From the NCBI RefSeq assembly GCF_900116765.1, contig NZ_UETC01000001.1, forward strand, positions 124,001 to 188,000: a stretch of DNA of 64,000 nucleotides, in the 5' to 3' direction. Every line of letters begins with the position of its first letter. Position 1 is the first letter of the stretch. The DNA comes from Jannaschia seohaensis. GTDB taxonomy: Bacteria > Pseudomonadota > Alphaproteobacteria > Rhodobacterales > Rhodobacteraceae. Shown here piece after piece: positions 1 through 8,324 of the stretch. The notes under the pieces were generated by a model. That model was not told where the DNA came from and ran no database searches. It saw nothing but the letters and a program-made list of their open reading frames with translations. Both the position numbers and the translations under genes were made by a program.

Positions 1-933
1 CTGGCTGCCTATACGGCGATCGGTCTAGGGATCGGCGCCGCGGGCACCTCCTTCCTGGCGCTGCTGGCCACCGCCGCCCCGGACGACAAGCGCGGCGCGG
101 CGGCAACCCTGGCCTGGTTGATGCTGATCGCGGGGGCGATCCTGGCCTCGGTCGGCGTGGGCCTCGCGCTGGAGCCCTATTCCCCCGCCCGGCTCGTGCT
201 CGTGGTCGGGGCCGCCGCGCTGGTGGCCTTCGGGCTGACGGTCCTCGCAACCTGGAGGATGGACGACCGGCCCAGCGCCGCCCCGCCCGCCTCGGTGCCG
301 CTCAGGGCCGCGCTCCGCGCCGTCTGGGCCGATTCGAGCGCGCGGCGCTTCACCGGCTTCGTCTTCCTGTCGATCCTGGCCTTCCACCTGTCGGAGCTGA
401 TCTTCGAGCCCTTCACGGGTCATGTCCATGGGCTGCCGCCCGACAAATCGACGACCCTGTCCGGCGCCAAGGACGGCGCCGCCCTGCTCGGCATGCTGGC
501 CGCCGGGGGCCTCGCCCATTTCCGTATCGGGACCTTGCGCGCCTGGGCCATGACCGGCTGCGTCGTCTCGGCCCTGGGGCTGGTAGCGCTCGGCGCCGGG
601 GCGCCTCTGGTGCCGGCCACGCTGACCCTGGGCCTCGGGAATGGCTTGTTCGTCGTCGGCGCCATCGGGTCGATGATGCGCCTCGCCGCCTCCCGCGCCT
701 CGGCGGAGGGCACGACGATGGGCGTCTTCGGCGCGGCGCAAGCCATCGCCGCTGGCCTCGCCGTGGTCGCCGCCACCGCAACGCTGGACCTGCTCCGCAC
801 GGTGCTGCCCGACCCCACCGCCTATGGCACGCTCTTCGTGCTGGAGGCTCTGCTCTTCCTCGGCGCCGCTCTGATGGCGGCCCGCGTCCTGGGCTCCGCG
901 CCCGCCGCCCCAACCGCCATCCCCGGAGAGTGA
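1..933 (+). CDS. bch2: PucC/LhaA-family transporter-like protein Bch2 (Orf428), 5' end outside window
   Basis: The reading frame is open from the first base, so the N-terminus lies upstream of the window; 310 residues are visible. The protein is strongly hydrophobic, with repeated Gly/Ala/Leu-rich membrane segments of the major-facilitator fold. Members of the PucC/LhaA/Bch2 family sit in the inner membrane and are thought to assist light-harvesting complex assembly or pigment delivery. The assignment leans on context: the gene directly precedes bchP and idi, the order bchG-orf428-bchP-orf176 known from Rhodobacter. Its TGA at 931-933 lies 2 bases before the bchP ATG. A different PucC paralogue cannot be excluded. 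Confidence 0.8.
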   Translation: MAAYTAIGLGIGAAGTSFLALLATAAPDDKRGAAATLAWLMLIAGAILASVGVGLALEPYSPARLVLVVGAAALVAFGLTVLATWRMDDRPSAAPPASVPLRAALRAVWADSSARRFTGFVFLSILAFHLSELIFEPFTGHVHGLPPDKSTTLSGAKDGAALLGMLAAGGLAHFRIGTLRAWAMTGCVVSALGLVALGAGAPLVPATLTLGLGNGLFVVGAIGSMMRLAASRASAEGTTMGVFGAAQAIAAGLAVVAATATLDLLRTVLPDPTAYGTLFVLEALLFLGAALMAARVLGSAPAAPTAIPGE

Positions 934-935
934 CC

Positions 936-2126
936 ATGCCCCAGACCTTCGACGTCGTCGTCATCGGGGGCGGCCCCTCGGGCGCCACCGCCGCCGCGGA
1001 CTTGGCGCGGCTTGGCCGCTCCGTCGCACTGATCGACCGGGCGGGGCGCATCAAGCCCTGCGGCGGCGCCGTGCCCCCCCGTCTGATCCGCGATTTCGAG
1101 ATCCCCGACGATCAGCTCGTGGCGCGCATCAACACCGCGCGGATGATCTCCCCCACCGGACGCCGCGTCGATATCCCCATCGAGGACGGCTATGTCGGCA
1201 TGGTCGACCGCGAACATTTCGATGAGTTCCTGCGCGTCCGTGCGGCCGAGGCCGGGGCGGTGCGCCTGACCGGCACCTATCTGCGCATCGAACGGGCGGG
1301 CAATGTCGCCACTGTCGTCTACCGCGACAAGGCCAGCGGGGAGGAGCGGCGGCTCGACTGCCGCCTCGTGATCGGGGCCGACGGGGCCCGTTCGGCGGTG
1401 GCCCGCAGCGAAGTGCCCGGCGGGCGCGAGATCCCCTATGTGATCGCCTATCACGAGATCATCGAAGCGCCGGCGGCGGTCGGCTCCTACGATCCCGCCC
1501 GCTGCGACGTGGTCTATGACGGGGCGATCAGTCCCGATTTCTACGGCTGGGTGTTCCCACATGGGAAGTCGGCCAGCGTCGGCATGGGCACGGGCCGCGA
1601 CGGCGTCGACCTGAAAGCGGCCACCGCGGCTCTGCGCGCGGCCAGCGGCCTCACCGACTGCCCCACGATCCGGCGCGAGGGCGCGCCGATCCCGCTCCGC
1701 CCGCTCGACCGCTGGGACAATGGCAAGGACCTCGTGCTCGCCGGAGACGCCGCGGGCGTCGTCGCGCCCAGCTCGGGTGAGGGGATCTTCTACGCCATGG
1801 TCGGAGGCCGCGTCGCCGCCGTCGCCTGCGAGAAGGTTCTCACCACCGGCAAGGCCGCCCATCTCCAATCCGCGCGCAAGCTTTTCATGAAGGACCACAA
1901 GGCCGTCTTCCGCATCCTCGGCGCCATGCAGGACGCCTATTACAAGTCCGACGAGCGGCGGGAGCGGTTCGTGACCCTGTGTCACGATGTCGACGTGCAA
2001 CGGCTGACCTTCGAGGCCTATATGAACAAGGAACTCGTAAAGGCTCGGCCCATGGCGCATATCAAGATCGGCATCAAGAACCTCGCCCATCTCGCAGGGA
2101 TCGTCCCGGCCACGGGGCGGGCATGA
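936..2126 (+). CDS. bchP: Geranylgeranyl-bacteriochlorophyll reductase BchP
   Basis: A 396-residue FAD-dependent reductase of the geranylgeranyl reductase family. It reduces the geranylgeranyl tail of bacteriochlorophyll to phytyl, late in pigment synthesis. The N-terminus carries the dinucleotide-binding signature VVIGGGPSGATAAADLAR, followed by a glycine-rich region around PCGGAVPPRLI and a second FAD motif LAGDAAGVVAPSSGEGI near residue 270. I chose ATG 936 rather than GTG 930, because GGAGAG at 925-930 is correctly spaced only for the ATG. The stop overlaps the idi start (ATGA), so the two are probably translationally coupled. Confidence 0.95.
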   Translation: MPQTFDVVVIGGGPSGATAAADLARLGRSVALIDRAGRIKPCGGAVPPRLIRDFEIPDDQLVARINTARMISPTGRRVDIPIEDGYVGMVDREHFDEFLRVRAAEAGAVRLTGTYLRIERAGNVATVVYRDKASGEERRLDCRLVIGADGARSAVARSEVPGGREIPYVIAYHEIIEAPAAVGSYDPARCDVVYDGAISPDFYGWVFPHGKSASVGMGTGRDGVDLKAATAALRAASGLTDCPTIRREGAPIPLRPLDRWDNGKDLVLAGDAAGVVAPSSGEGIFYAMVGGRVAAVACEKVLTTGKAAHLQSARKLFMKDHKAVFRILGAMQDAYYKSDERRERFVTLCHDVDVQRLTFEAYMNKELVKARPMAHIKIGIKNLAHLAGIVPATGRA

Positions 2127-2653
2127 GCAGCCTCATCCCTGCCTGGGTCGACGGCAAACTGGTGCCGGTCGACAAGCTCGAAGTCCATGAGCGCGGACTG
2201 CGGCATCCGGCCGTCTCGGTGTTCGTGATGGAGGGCTCTCGCGTGCTGATCCAGCGGCGGGCCTTGTCCAAATACCATACGCCCGGACTCTGGGCGAATA
2301 CCTGCTGCACCCATCCGCATTGGGGGGAGGCTACGGCGGCCTGCGCCAGCCGTCGCCTGGAAGAAGAGCTGGGGATCACGGGTTTGCGCATGCGCCCCCG
2401 CGGGACGCTCGAATATCGTGCGGATGTGGGCGGCGGGCTGATCGAGCATGAGGTCGTCGACGTATTCACCGCCGACGCCCCTGCCTCCCTGTCCGTGACG
2501 CCCCATCCGGACGAAGTCGATGCGACCCGCTGGGTCGATCTCTACGACCTCGCCGCCGAGATTCGGCGCCATCCCGGGCGCTTCACGCCCTGGCTCCGCA
2601 TCTACATGACCGAGCATATGGACTCGATCTTCGGCGTCCTGAACCGCGCCTGA
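2123..2653 (+). CDS. idi: Isopentenyl-diphosphate delta-isomerase (type I)
   Basis: A 176-residue Nudix-fold enzyme that interconverts isopentenyl and dimethylallyl diphosphate, feeding precursors to bacteriochlorophyll tails and carotenoids. The family cysteine motif is visible (NTCCTHP, near residues 60-66), followed by a Nudix-like RRLEEELGI stretch with the metal-binding glutamates and a C-terminal tryptophan-containing WLRIYM segment. The length equals that of the photosynthesis-cluster 'orf176' proteins. ATG 2123 overlaps the bchP stop. It is the last gene of the plus-strand bch2-bchP-idi unit and converges on pufC. Confidence 0.95.
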   Translation: MSSLIPAWVDGKLVPVDKLEVHERGLRHPAVSVFVMEGSRVLIQRRALSKYHTPGLWANTCCTHPHWGEATAACASRRLEEELGITGLRMRPRGTLEYRADVGGGLIEHEVVDVFTADAPASLSVTPHPDEVDATRWVDLYDLAAEIRRHPGRFTPWLRIYMTEHMDSIFGVLNRA

Positions 2654-2817
2654 CCGCAGGGCGGCGGGGCGCGCTCACCGAGCGGCGCCGACCGAAAGCC
2701 GGTCGCCCTTTCCTTCATGCGGCGGCAAGGCTGCAATCTTCCTGCTTGGCCACCACCCCCGCCCGACCCGTCGGTCCGCGGACAATCACCGCGCGGCCCG
2801 GGGCGGTCCGCCGCTCC

Positions 2818-2880
2818 CTTCTTCTGGCCGGAAATACTCCGGGGGGCGCCGAAGGCGTGGGGGCAGAGCCCCCTCCTCCC
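2818..2880 (+). repeat. Dispersed AAATACTC-plus-hairpin element, copy A
   Basis: A CTTCTGGC-like box, then GAAATACTCC, then a GC-rich hairpin GGGGGC-AGA-GCCCCC. The same arrangement recurs near 8255, 18659 and (rearranged) 38366, each time in a gap between genes. It may act as a terminator or REP-like element. Confidence 0.55.
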
Positions 2881-2914
2881 CTTTCAGCCCGTGCAGGAGC
2901 TCCCAAAACGACGA

Positions 2915-2938
2915 CGCGCGCCCCCACGGGGGCGCGCG
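2915..2938 (-). terminator. Intrinsic terminator after pufC
   Basis: An inverted repeat with arms at 2915-2924 and 2929-2938 (CGCGCGCCCC / GGGGCGCGCG) around a 4-base loop. On the minus strand the stem is followed within a few bases by a TTTT run (AAAA at 2904-2907 on the plus strand), as expected for Rho-independent termination of the puf superoperon. The stem could also stop transcription coming from idi. Confidence 0.8.
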
Positions 2939-2960
2939 CCATCTCGCCGTCGTCCGACTG

Positions 2961-4070
2961 TCACTCGTAGACGGGCGGCTCTGTCGAGGCGAGCTCCGGC
3001 CAGTCCGCGGCCATGTTCAAGCCCTGCATCGGCTTGTTGTAGCCTTTGTGACAGGTCTTGCAGGCCGCCTTGGGGGCATCGGCATAGACCGGGCCCAGGC
3101 GATGCTCCGGATATTCCGGACCCAACGGCTCAAGGAACTCGTTGTTCATTCCCCGCACCATCTCGATGGCCAGCGATGCGGCCCCCCATTGCGGGGTGAA
3201 CTGCGCCCCATCGTAGAAGGCACGGCTGTTGTGGCAGAACACGCAGTTCACGCCCAGCGAATTGGCGAAGTAGTTCATCAGCGAGTAGGTCCGCTCGGCA
3301 TCCTGGATAGAGGCATAGTCCCCCTGCCCAGGCGTGCCGGCGACGCGGCTCTCGAGGTCGTGCACCACGATGATGTTGTCCTCGTAGAGATAGCGATAGA
3401 GCGCGTCCGACGGCAGCGAGGTGAACTGAGACTGAACGGTCGCGCGGTTCTGCACCGCCGCCCAGCCCTCGGTCGCCTCGGTCACCGGGTCGATCCGGAA
3501 CCAGATCTCGGACGGCACATTCTCGCCGCGGTGGCAGGTGTAGCAGTTTACCCCGACCTCCGCGTTGTAGTTGACGTGCGCGCCCCACTCCTCGTTGATC
3601 CACTGCGTCATCTGGATCATCCGCCGGGCGACGATCTTGGTGTAAAGGCTGTCATCGGCGTAGTCCCCCTCATCCGCGCCAGCGTGACAATAGGCACAGC
3701 CCTGATCGGGGGCGACCCAGAGTGTCATCGCGTTCATCAGCCGGTTGAAGTTCCCCTCCGAGACGCCGCCCAGAACCTGGACGTTCTCGTAGATCTCCGA
3801 GGCCAGCGGTTCCCCTTCTTCACGGGGATAGGGCGGCTCGGAGTAGTACTCCTCCAGAGTGGGATCCGCCGTCATGGTCGCGATGGAGGGGATCTGCATC
3901 CCCGTCCCACGAGGGCCGGTCTGGTTGAACTCGTCGTTGAACGGGTTCCCCCAGCTCACTACCAGCGTTGCCAGGACCACTGCGCCGCCCAGAGCCCCGA
4001 TCAGGATCGCCGGACCGTAGATGTTGGTCGGGTTCTCGGAGTTCCAGTCATTGAACCATTTGGGAAACAT
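2961..4070 (-). CDS. pufC: Photosynthetic reaction-centre tetrahaem cytochrome c subunit PufC
   Basis: A 369-residue cytochrome subunit that re-reduces the photo-oxidised special pair from the periplasmic side. It carries four CxxCH haem motifs (CAYCH, CYTCH, CVFCH, CKTCH). An N-terminal membrane segment at about residues 18-40 acts as the anchor; there is no lipobox cysteine, as in other Rhodobacterales PufC proteins. ATG 4070 was chosen because it overlaps the pufM TGA and begins a typical [10 protein letters not shown]-terminus. It is the last gene of the puf operon. No pufX-like frame follows, so the complex is of the PufC-containing type. Confidence 0.97.
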   Translation of the reverse strand: MFPKWFNDWNSENPTNIYGPAILIGALGGAVVLATLVVSWGNPFNDEFNQTGPRGTGMQIPSIATMTADPTLEEYYSEPPYPREEGEPLASEIYENVQVLGGVSEGNFNRLMNAMTLWVAPDQGCAYCHAGADEGDYADDSLYTKIVARRMIQMTQWINEEWGAHVNYNAEVGVNCYTCHRGENVPSEIWFRIDPVTEATEGWAAVQNRATVQSQFTSLPSDALYRYLYEDNIIVVHDLESRVAGTPGQGDYASIQDAERTYSLMNYFANSLGVNCVFCHNSRAFYDGAQFTPQWGAASLAIEMVRGMNNEFLEPLGPEYPEHRLGPVYADAPKAACKTCHKGYNKPMQGLNMAADWPELASTEPPVYE

Positions 4071-5047
4071 CAGTTCGCCTCCGGGACATAGAACTCGTAG
4101 CCATAGGGCTCGAGATAGGTGGGGGCGAAGTGGTGCTCTTGCGCCCAGATGAACCAGTTGTCGACGACCGTCCCGGTGAGCAGGATGCCGATTCCGCCGG
4201 TGATCGGGGTCAGCACCGCGAACCACCAGGCCCAGCGATGGATGCCTTCCATCGTGGCGTTGAAGCCCATGGTCCAGCGCCAGAACAGGCCTGCGCGCTC
4301 AGACGCGGTGCCGCGGTCGTAGATCTGCTCCAACTCCCGGTCGCCGCCATAGCGGGTGACCGCCAGGATCGTGCCGCCATGCATCGCAAACAGCAGGACC
4401 GAGCCATAGAGGAACACGATCGAGAGCGCGTGGAACGGGTTGTAGTAAAGGTTACCGTAGCGGATCGAGAAGGCCGTCGTCCAATCCAGGTGCGCGAAGA
4501 TGCCATAGGGCACCGCCTCGGACCAGGAGCCCATCAGGATGGGCCGGAAGAGACCCAGCACCAGGAAGAGCCAGATCGCGGCGAGGAACGCCCAGGCGAC
4601 ATGCTTCCCCATCCCGTGCTGCTGCGCCAGGAAGTAGGAGCGCGCCCACCAGGACATCACCGAGACCAGCAGGAAGAAGCTGGAGATGATGTACCAGCCC
4701 CCGTCCTTGAGCGGCGGCATCGTCAGCCCGTATTCAGGCGAAGGCGGGTCGAGCGACAGCCAGAACAGCTGCCGGATGAACTCCGGGATCGACCAGCCCA
4801 CCTGCGCGAGGAAGTTGAAGCCGATGATGTTGAGCCACAACGTCCCGGTGATCAGCGAGATCACCCCGAAGAAGCCCAGATAGATCGGCCCGAGCTGGGC
4901 GTTGCCGATCAGGCCGAACAAGGTCGAGAAGGACGCGCTCTTGGTGCGCTCGCGGTGCATCTCGTTGGCGTTGTCCATGCCCATCTCGGGCGCGCCCTGG
5001 ACCTGCACCTGGGTGAAGATGTTCTGATATTCAGGCCACCAGCTCAT
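4070..5047 (-). CDS. pufM: Reaction-centre M subunit
   Basis: A 325-residue integral membrane protein with five transmembrane helices. Together with PufL it binds the bacteriochlorophyll special pair, bacteriopheophytins, quinone QA and the non-haem iron. The sequence opens with [13 protein letters not shown] and has the helix-loop patterns of the L/M family, including the region [20 protein letters not shown] with iron and QA pocket residues. It overlaps pufC by ATGA and follows pufL by one base, consistent with coupled translation. Confidence 0.98.
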   Translation of the reverse strand: MSWWPEYQNIFTQVQVQGAPEMGMDNANEMHRERTKSASFSTLFGLIGNAQLGPIYLGFFGVISLITGTLWLNIIGFNFLAQVGWSIPEFIRQLFWLSLDPPSPEYGLTMPPLKDGGWYIISSFFLLVSVMSWWARSYFLAQQHGMGKHVAWAFLAAIWLFLVLGLFRPILMGSWSEAVPYGIFAHLDWTTAFSIRYGNLYYNPFHALSIVFLYGSVLLFAMHGGTILAVTRYGGDRELEQIYDRGTASERAGLFWRWTMGFNATMEGIHRWAWWFAVLTPITGGIGILLTGTVVDNWFIWAQEHHFAPTYLEPYGYEFYVPEAN

Positions 5048-5048
5048 A

Positions 5049-5888
5049 TCACAATCCTCCCGTCGCGGGCCAGATCGGCAGCGTCAGCCACCAGTTCCAC
5101 CATTCCGGCCAGCCCTTGGTCCAAACCGGACCGCTGATGATGATGCAGACCGCGGACCAGAAGCCCGCATTGATGGCCAAGAGGAAGCCCAGGCGGTGGA
5201 TGCCCAGCGTCCCGATCGAGTAGCCGATGAAGTCGCGGAAGAACGTGTCCTCGTGATCCGGGGTCTTGGCCTCCTCGCCCTTTTCGGGATTGGCGGCGGA
5301 CAGGATCAGCGCCCCGTGCAGCGCGAGCGCGAAGGTGGTGGTGAAGAACAGCGTCACCGCCAGCATATGCGCCGGGTTGTAGTGGAAGTGCAGATAGGCG
5401 TAGCCCGTATTCGACACCCAATCGAGATGGGAGAAGATCCCGTAAGGGAAGGCATGCCCCCAGGCGCCCATGAAGAAGGGGCGGAAGACGTTGAGGGTGA
5501 CGAAGGCGAAGATCGCGAAGCTGAAGGCGAAGGGCACGTGATAGCCCATGCCAAGCTTGCGGCAGATCTCGACTTCCCGCAGCGCCCAGCTGACAAAGGC
5601 GCCCACCGCGCAGAACGTGATGATCTGCCACAGCCCGCCTTCCCGCAGCGGCGCCATGCCGAGGCCGACGCTCAGATCGGGCGGCGCGATGTTGATCAGC
5701 CAGGGATTGAAGACACCCTGCCAGGACGCGCCGATGAATATGAGGATGGTGCCGAGCAGGGCGAAGAACGCGCCCGATACACCGAAGAAGCCGACATAGA
5801 ATGGCCCCACCCAGAAGTCGAACAAGTCGCCCCCGATAAGCGTCCCGCCACGGACGCGGTATTTTCTCTCGAAGCTGAGCAATGCCAT
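5049..5888 (-). CDS. pufL: Reaction-centre L subunit
   Basis: A 279-residue L subunit of the type-II reaction centre, holding half of the special pair and the QB site. It starts with the diagnostic [21 protein letters not shown] and contains the [16 protein letters not shown] and [16 protein letters not shown] helices with conserved histidine ligands. GGAGG six bases before ATG 5888 supports the start. A 117-base gap with a very strong hairpin separates it from pufA. Confidence 0.98.
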   Translation of the reverse strand: MALLSFERKYRVRGGTLIGGDLFDFWVGPFYVGFFGVSGAFFALLGTILIFIGASWQGVFNPWLINIAPPDLSVGLGMAPLREGGLWQIITFCAVGAFVSWALREVEICRKLGMGYHVPFAFSFAIFAFVTLNVFRPFFMGAWGHAFPYGIFSHLDWVSNTGYAYLHFHYNPAHMLAVTLFFTTTFALALHGALILSAANPEKGEEAKTPDHEDTFFRDFIGYSIGTLGIHRLGFLLAINAGFWSAVCIIISGPVWTKGWPEWWNWWLTLPIWPATGGL

Positions 5889-5965
5889 TGGCAGCCTCCG
5901 CGCTTTCGGGACGGTCTTCGGGCGCGAGGATCGAGCCGCGCGAGCCGTCGGTTATCTTGGGAGTT

Positions 5966-5997
5966 GGATCGCGGGCGGGCGGACCCGCCCGCGATCC
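5966..5997 (-). promoter_or_regulatory. pufA-pufL intercistronic mRNA hairpin
   Basis: A perfect 14-base-pair inverted repeat (arms 5966-5979 and 5984-5997) with a 4-base loop lies between pufA and pufL. In Rhodobacter, hairpins at this position stabilise the pufBA part of the transcript, so that light-harvesting subunits are made in excess over reaction-centre subunits. The same role is inferred here. Confidence 0.85.
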
Positions 5998-6005
5998 GGG
6001 GTGGG

Positions 6006-6173
6006 TCACTCGCCTGCGAGACGGGCCGCCTGGCTCAGCTCGAACCAGTTGTAGCCGTCATAGGACAGCAGCACGAGATGGATCATCGCCGCGAGCAGGA
6101 AGAGGAAAACCCCCTGCGCCACGAAGACCCTGCGGGGGTCGAAGACCAGCCAGATCTTGTAGAACTTGCTCAT
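6006..6173 (-). CDS. pufA: Light-harvesting LH1 alpha polypeptide
   Basis: A 55-residue antenna polypeptide encoded by a short frame read directly from the sequence. It begins [20 protein letters not shown], typical of LH1 alpha, followed by one membrane helix with the bacteriochlorophyll-ligating histidine in the [10 protein letters not shown] segment, and a Tyr/Trp-containing GYNWFEL tail. AGGGG precedes the ATG. It lies 12 bases after pufB, and together they form the LH1 alpha/beta pair. Confidence 0.96.
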   Translation of the reverse strand: MSKFYKIWLVFDPRRVFVAQGVFLFLLAAMIHLVLLSYDGYNWFELSQAARLAGE

Positions 6174-6185
6174 AATCTATCCCCT

Positions 6186-6341
6186 TCAGAACGCGAACCA
6201 GGGGAACACGATGTAGGTGAGCAGGTGGGCCACGACGGCGACTGCCGAAAACAGCCAGAGCCCGCTCAAATACACCGCGTGCAGTTCCTGGGCCTGCTCG
6301 TCGGTCAGACCTGTGAAGGACAGGTCGGTTCTGTCAGCCAT
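6186..6341 (-). CDS. pufB: Light-harvesting LH1 beta polypeptide
   Basis: A 51-residue LH1 beta chain that starts [20 protein letters not shown] and has the conserved [13 protein letters not shown] lead into one membrane helix. The bacteriochlorophyll ligand histidine is in VVAHLLTYI, and an aromatic PWFAF end follows. AAGGAG seven bases before ATG 6341 fixes this start; an upstream in-frame start at 6371 has no such support. It forms the antenna ring with PufA around the reaction centre. Confidence 0.97.
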   Translation of the reverse strand: MADRTDLSFTGLTDEQAQELHAVYLSGLWLFSAVAVVAHLLTYIVFPWFAF

Positions 6342-6552
6342 TGGAGAACTCCTTAAGGACTGACGCCGCACACCCTGCGGCCGGGCCCCGGCGCCGCCTC
6401 ATTGCGACGCCGGCCGTCCGTCCCCCCTGGGAGGGGACGGAACCGGTCGCTCCCCACCGCCCGGCCACGGGAGAGGGAGCCTATTGGTCCCCCGGCGTGT
6501 CTGACGTGCCGGGGTATCTGGAAGGCGTCCCCGAGGGGGCGCCCGGGTCCGC
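6342..6552 (-). promoter_or_regulatory. pufQ-pufB leader with hairpins
   Basis: A 211-base gap between pufQ and pufB. It contains a 7-base-pair hairpin CCCCGGC/GCCGGGG (arms 6490-6496 and 6508-6514) and a weaker GTCCCC/GGGGAC stem near 6420-6440. In Rhodobacter the region upstream of pufB is an mRNA processing and 5'-stabilising leader; that role is inferred. Confidence 0.5.
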
Positions 6553-6774
6553 TCAGATCGAGCAGATCGTGGTCGTCACGTCCCGCGCGCGGCGGACGGC
6601 ATCGGTCAGGATGCCCGGCCGCGGGGTCGGATCGGAGGTCAGGATCGCACCGCCCGCGCGCAGCGCCGCCAGAGGCAGCGACAACGCGAAGACCGGCACG
6701 AAATAGGCCTTGTATTCCCAGCCGGGTGCCTTTCGCGCACGCGGCATTGGGGTATTCGATGTCATGTCAGACAT
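6553..6774 (-). CDS. pufQ: PufQ, bacteriochlorophyll/photocomplex accessory protein
   Basis: A 73-residue protein with one hydrophobic segment ([15 protein letters not shown], about residues 25-39) and a basic, soluble C-terminal half. This size and layout, and the position between bchZ and pufB, identify it as PufQ, which promotes bacteriochlorophyll formation in Rhodobacter by a mechanism not fully resolved. ATG 6774 lies inside the bchZ end, with an 8-base overlap, so translation is probably coupled. Confidence 0.88.
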   Translation of the reverse strand: MSDMTSNTPMPRARKAPGWEYKAYFVPVFALSLPLAALRAGGAILTSDPTPRPGILTDAVRRARDVTTTICSI

Positions 6775-8242
6775 GGCTGTCCTCCTTGGCGTCGGATGAG
6801 GGGGCGAGACGCGCGACGGTGTCACGATCGACACGCGACGCGCCTGCCTTAAGCGCCGCCCGCTCCGCGTCGTCGCGGAGCGTCTTGGCGGCGGAGATGC
6901 GCGTGAGCACGGGAAACTCCGCAACGATCCGGTCGAGCAGAGCTTGCGCCTCGGGCTCCCACGGGAAGTCGCGTTTGAGCGGCGTGGGCGTCGCCTCAGC
7001 GGCATCCATCTCGCTGCCCAGCGGCAGGATGTGAAACAGCGCGTCGAAGAGGCCGTTGCAGATCTCCTGCAAGAGATAGGTCGCGCCGGCATAGCCCATG
7101 AAGGGCGTGCCCGTGGCCCGCCGGATCGCCGCGCCCGGAAAGCTCGCGGGAATGAAGGCGGGCTTCGGGCCGTGCCCGCCGGCCATCTCGGCAAGATACA
7201 TCTTCTCGTTGATCGACCCCATCAGCACCAGCGGCCGCTTGCCGTGGATGTCGGCGCGCACCTTGTCGTTGTCGGACTTCTTGCCCGCCACCCGCGCGGT
7301 CGCGAAGGCGCAGGGCAGGCCCAGATCGTCCTCGAGATACTTCCGCACGCCGCGGGCATAGGTCTCGTTCGCGACGATCCCGAAACTGGCCGTGGCGAAG
7401 AAATCCTGCGTGACGGAGCGCCAGAGATCCCAGACCGGCTTCAGCGTCGAATGCTTCTCGGTCTCGATGAAGGGCTCGGGGTCGAGCCCGGTCAGCTCGC
7501 CCAGCTTGCGCAGGAAGAGGGTCGTCGACTCCACCCCGATGGGCGCTTGCAGATAGGGCTTGTCCAGTACCTCGGCCAGGCCGCGCCCGAACTCCCGGTA
7601 CATGACGACATTGACGTCGGCGTTCACCAGGTTGCGCATCTCGGCCAGGTGACTGCCCAGCGGCATGACCATGTTGATCTCGGCCCCGATCCCTTCGACC
7701 AGCCGGCGGATCTCATGGAGATCCGAGGCCATGTTGAAGGTGCCGTACATCGGGCCGAGGATGTTCACGCGGGGCTTGGCGCCCTCGGGGCGCTTGGCCT
7801 CCTTCGGCATCCGGCCCTTGGTCATCCCGAACTCGGTGAAGATCCAGGTCATGGCCCGGTCGGCGGCCTGCCACTGATCCTCGTCGATGGTGCGCGGCAG
7901 GAAGCGCTGGATATTGGTGCCCTCGGGCGTGACGCCGCCGCCGATCATCTCGGCGATGGAGCCGGTGACGACCACTGCGGGCAGGGCCGGATCCAGCGTG
8001 CCCCAGGCCCGTTTCATCGCGCCCTCGGTGCCGTCGCGGCCCAACTCCTCCTCACCCAAACCGGTCGTCACGATCGGCAGCTCATGGGGCGGCAGCGCGT
8101 CGGTATAATGCAGCACGGATGTGACAGGCAGGTTCTCGCACCCCACAGGCCCGTCGATCACAACCTGCAAACCCTTCACGGCGCAGAACGCATAGACCGC
8201 GCCCCAATAGCCTCCGGCCCTGTCGTGATCCTGGATCAGCAT
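6767..8242 (-). CDS. bchZ: Chlorophyllide a reductase subunit BchZ
   Basis: A 491-residue nitrogenase-like catalytic subunit. With BchY it forms the heterotetramer that reduces the C7-C8 bond of chlorophyllide a using electrons from BchX. The N-terminal [21 protein letters not shown] region carries the conserved cysteine, and [22 protein letters not shown] is followed by a C-terminal extension typical of BchZ. It is separated from bchY by 82 bases that hold a hairpin element and is coupled to pufQ downstream. Confidence 0.97.
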   Translation of the reverse strand: MLIQDHDRAGGYWGAVYAFCAVKGLQVVIDGPVGCENLPVTSVLHYTDALPPHELPIVTTGLGEEELGRDGTEGAMKRAWGTLDPALPAVVVTGSIAEMIGGGVTPEGTNIQRFLPRTIDEDQWQAADRAMTWIFTEFGMTKGRMPKEAKRPEGAKPRVNILGPMYGTFNMASDLHEIRRLVEGIGAEINMVMPLGSHLAEMRNLVNADVNVVMYREFGRGLAEVLDKPYLQAPIGVESTTLFLRKLGELTGLDPEPFIETEKHSTLKPVWDLWRSVTQDFFATASFGIVANETYARGVRKYLEDDLGLPCAFATARVAGKKSDNDKVRADIHGKRPLVLMGSINEKMYLAEMAGGHGPKPAFIPASFPGAAIRRATGTPFMGYAGATYLLQEICNGLFDALFHILPLGSEMDAAEATPTPLKRDFPWEPEAQALLDRIVAEFPVLTRISAAKTLRDDAERAALKAGASRVDRDTVARLAPSSDAKEDSHV

Positions 8243-8254
8243 GGGATCGCACTC

Positions 8255-8300
8255 TCATCTTGCCCGAAATACCTCGGGGTCCGGGGCAGAGCCCCGGTCC
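8255..8300 (+). repeat. Dispersed AAATACTC-plus-hairpin element, copy B
   Basis: A CATCTTGCC box, then GAAATACCTC, then the GGGGTCCGGGGCAGAGCCCC hairpin, between bchY and bchZ. It is nearly identical to the copy at 18659-18705. Within an operon it may cause partial termination or stabilise one transcript end. Confidence 0.6.
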
Positions 8301-8324
8301 TGCCATATGCCGCGTGCGCCCCCA

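Larger units (their letters stand above)
2654..2960. other. Convergent intergenic region idi/pufC
   Basis: A 307-base gap between convergent operons. It contains a copy of a dispersed hairpin element (2818-2880) and the strong pufC-side terminator (2915-2938). I see no convincing small gene in it. Confidence 0.6.

Noticed and set aside
2654-2960. A pufX gene after pufM or pufC
   Set aside because: No small frame with PufX features is present; PufC occupies that position and a terminator follows.
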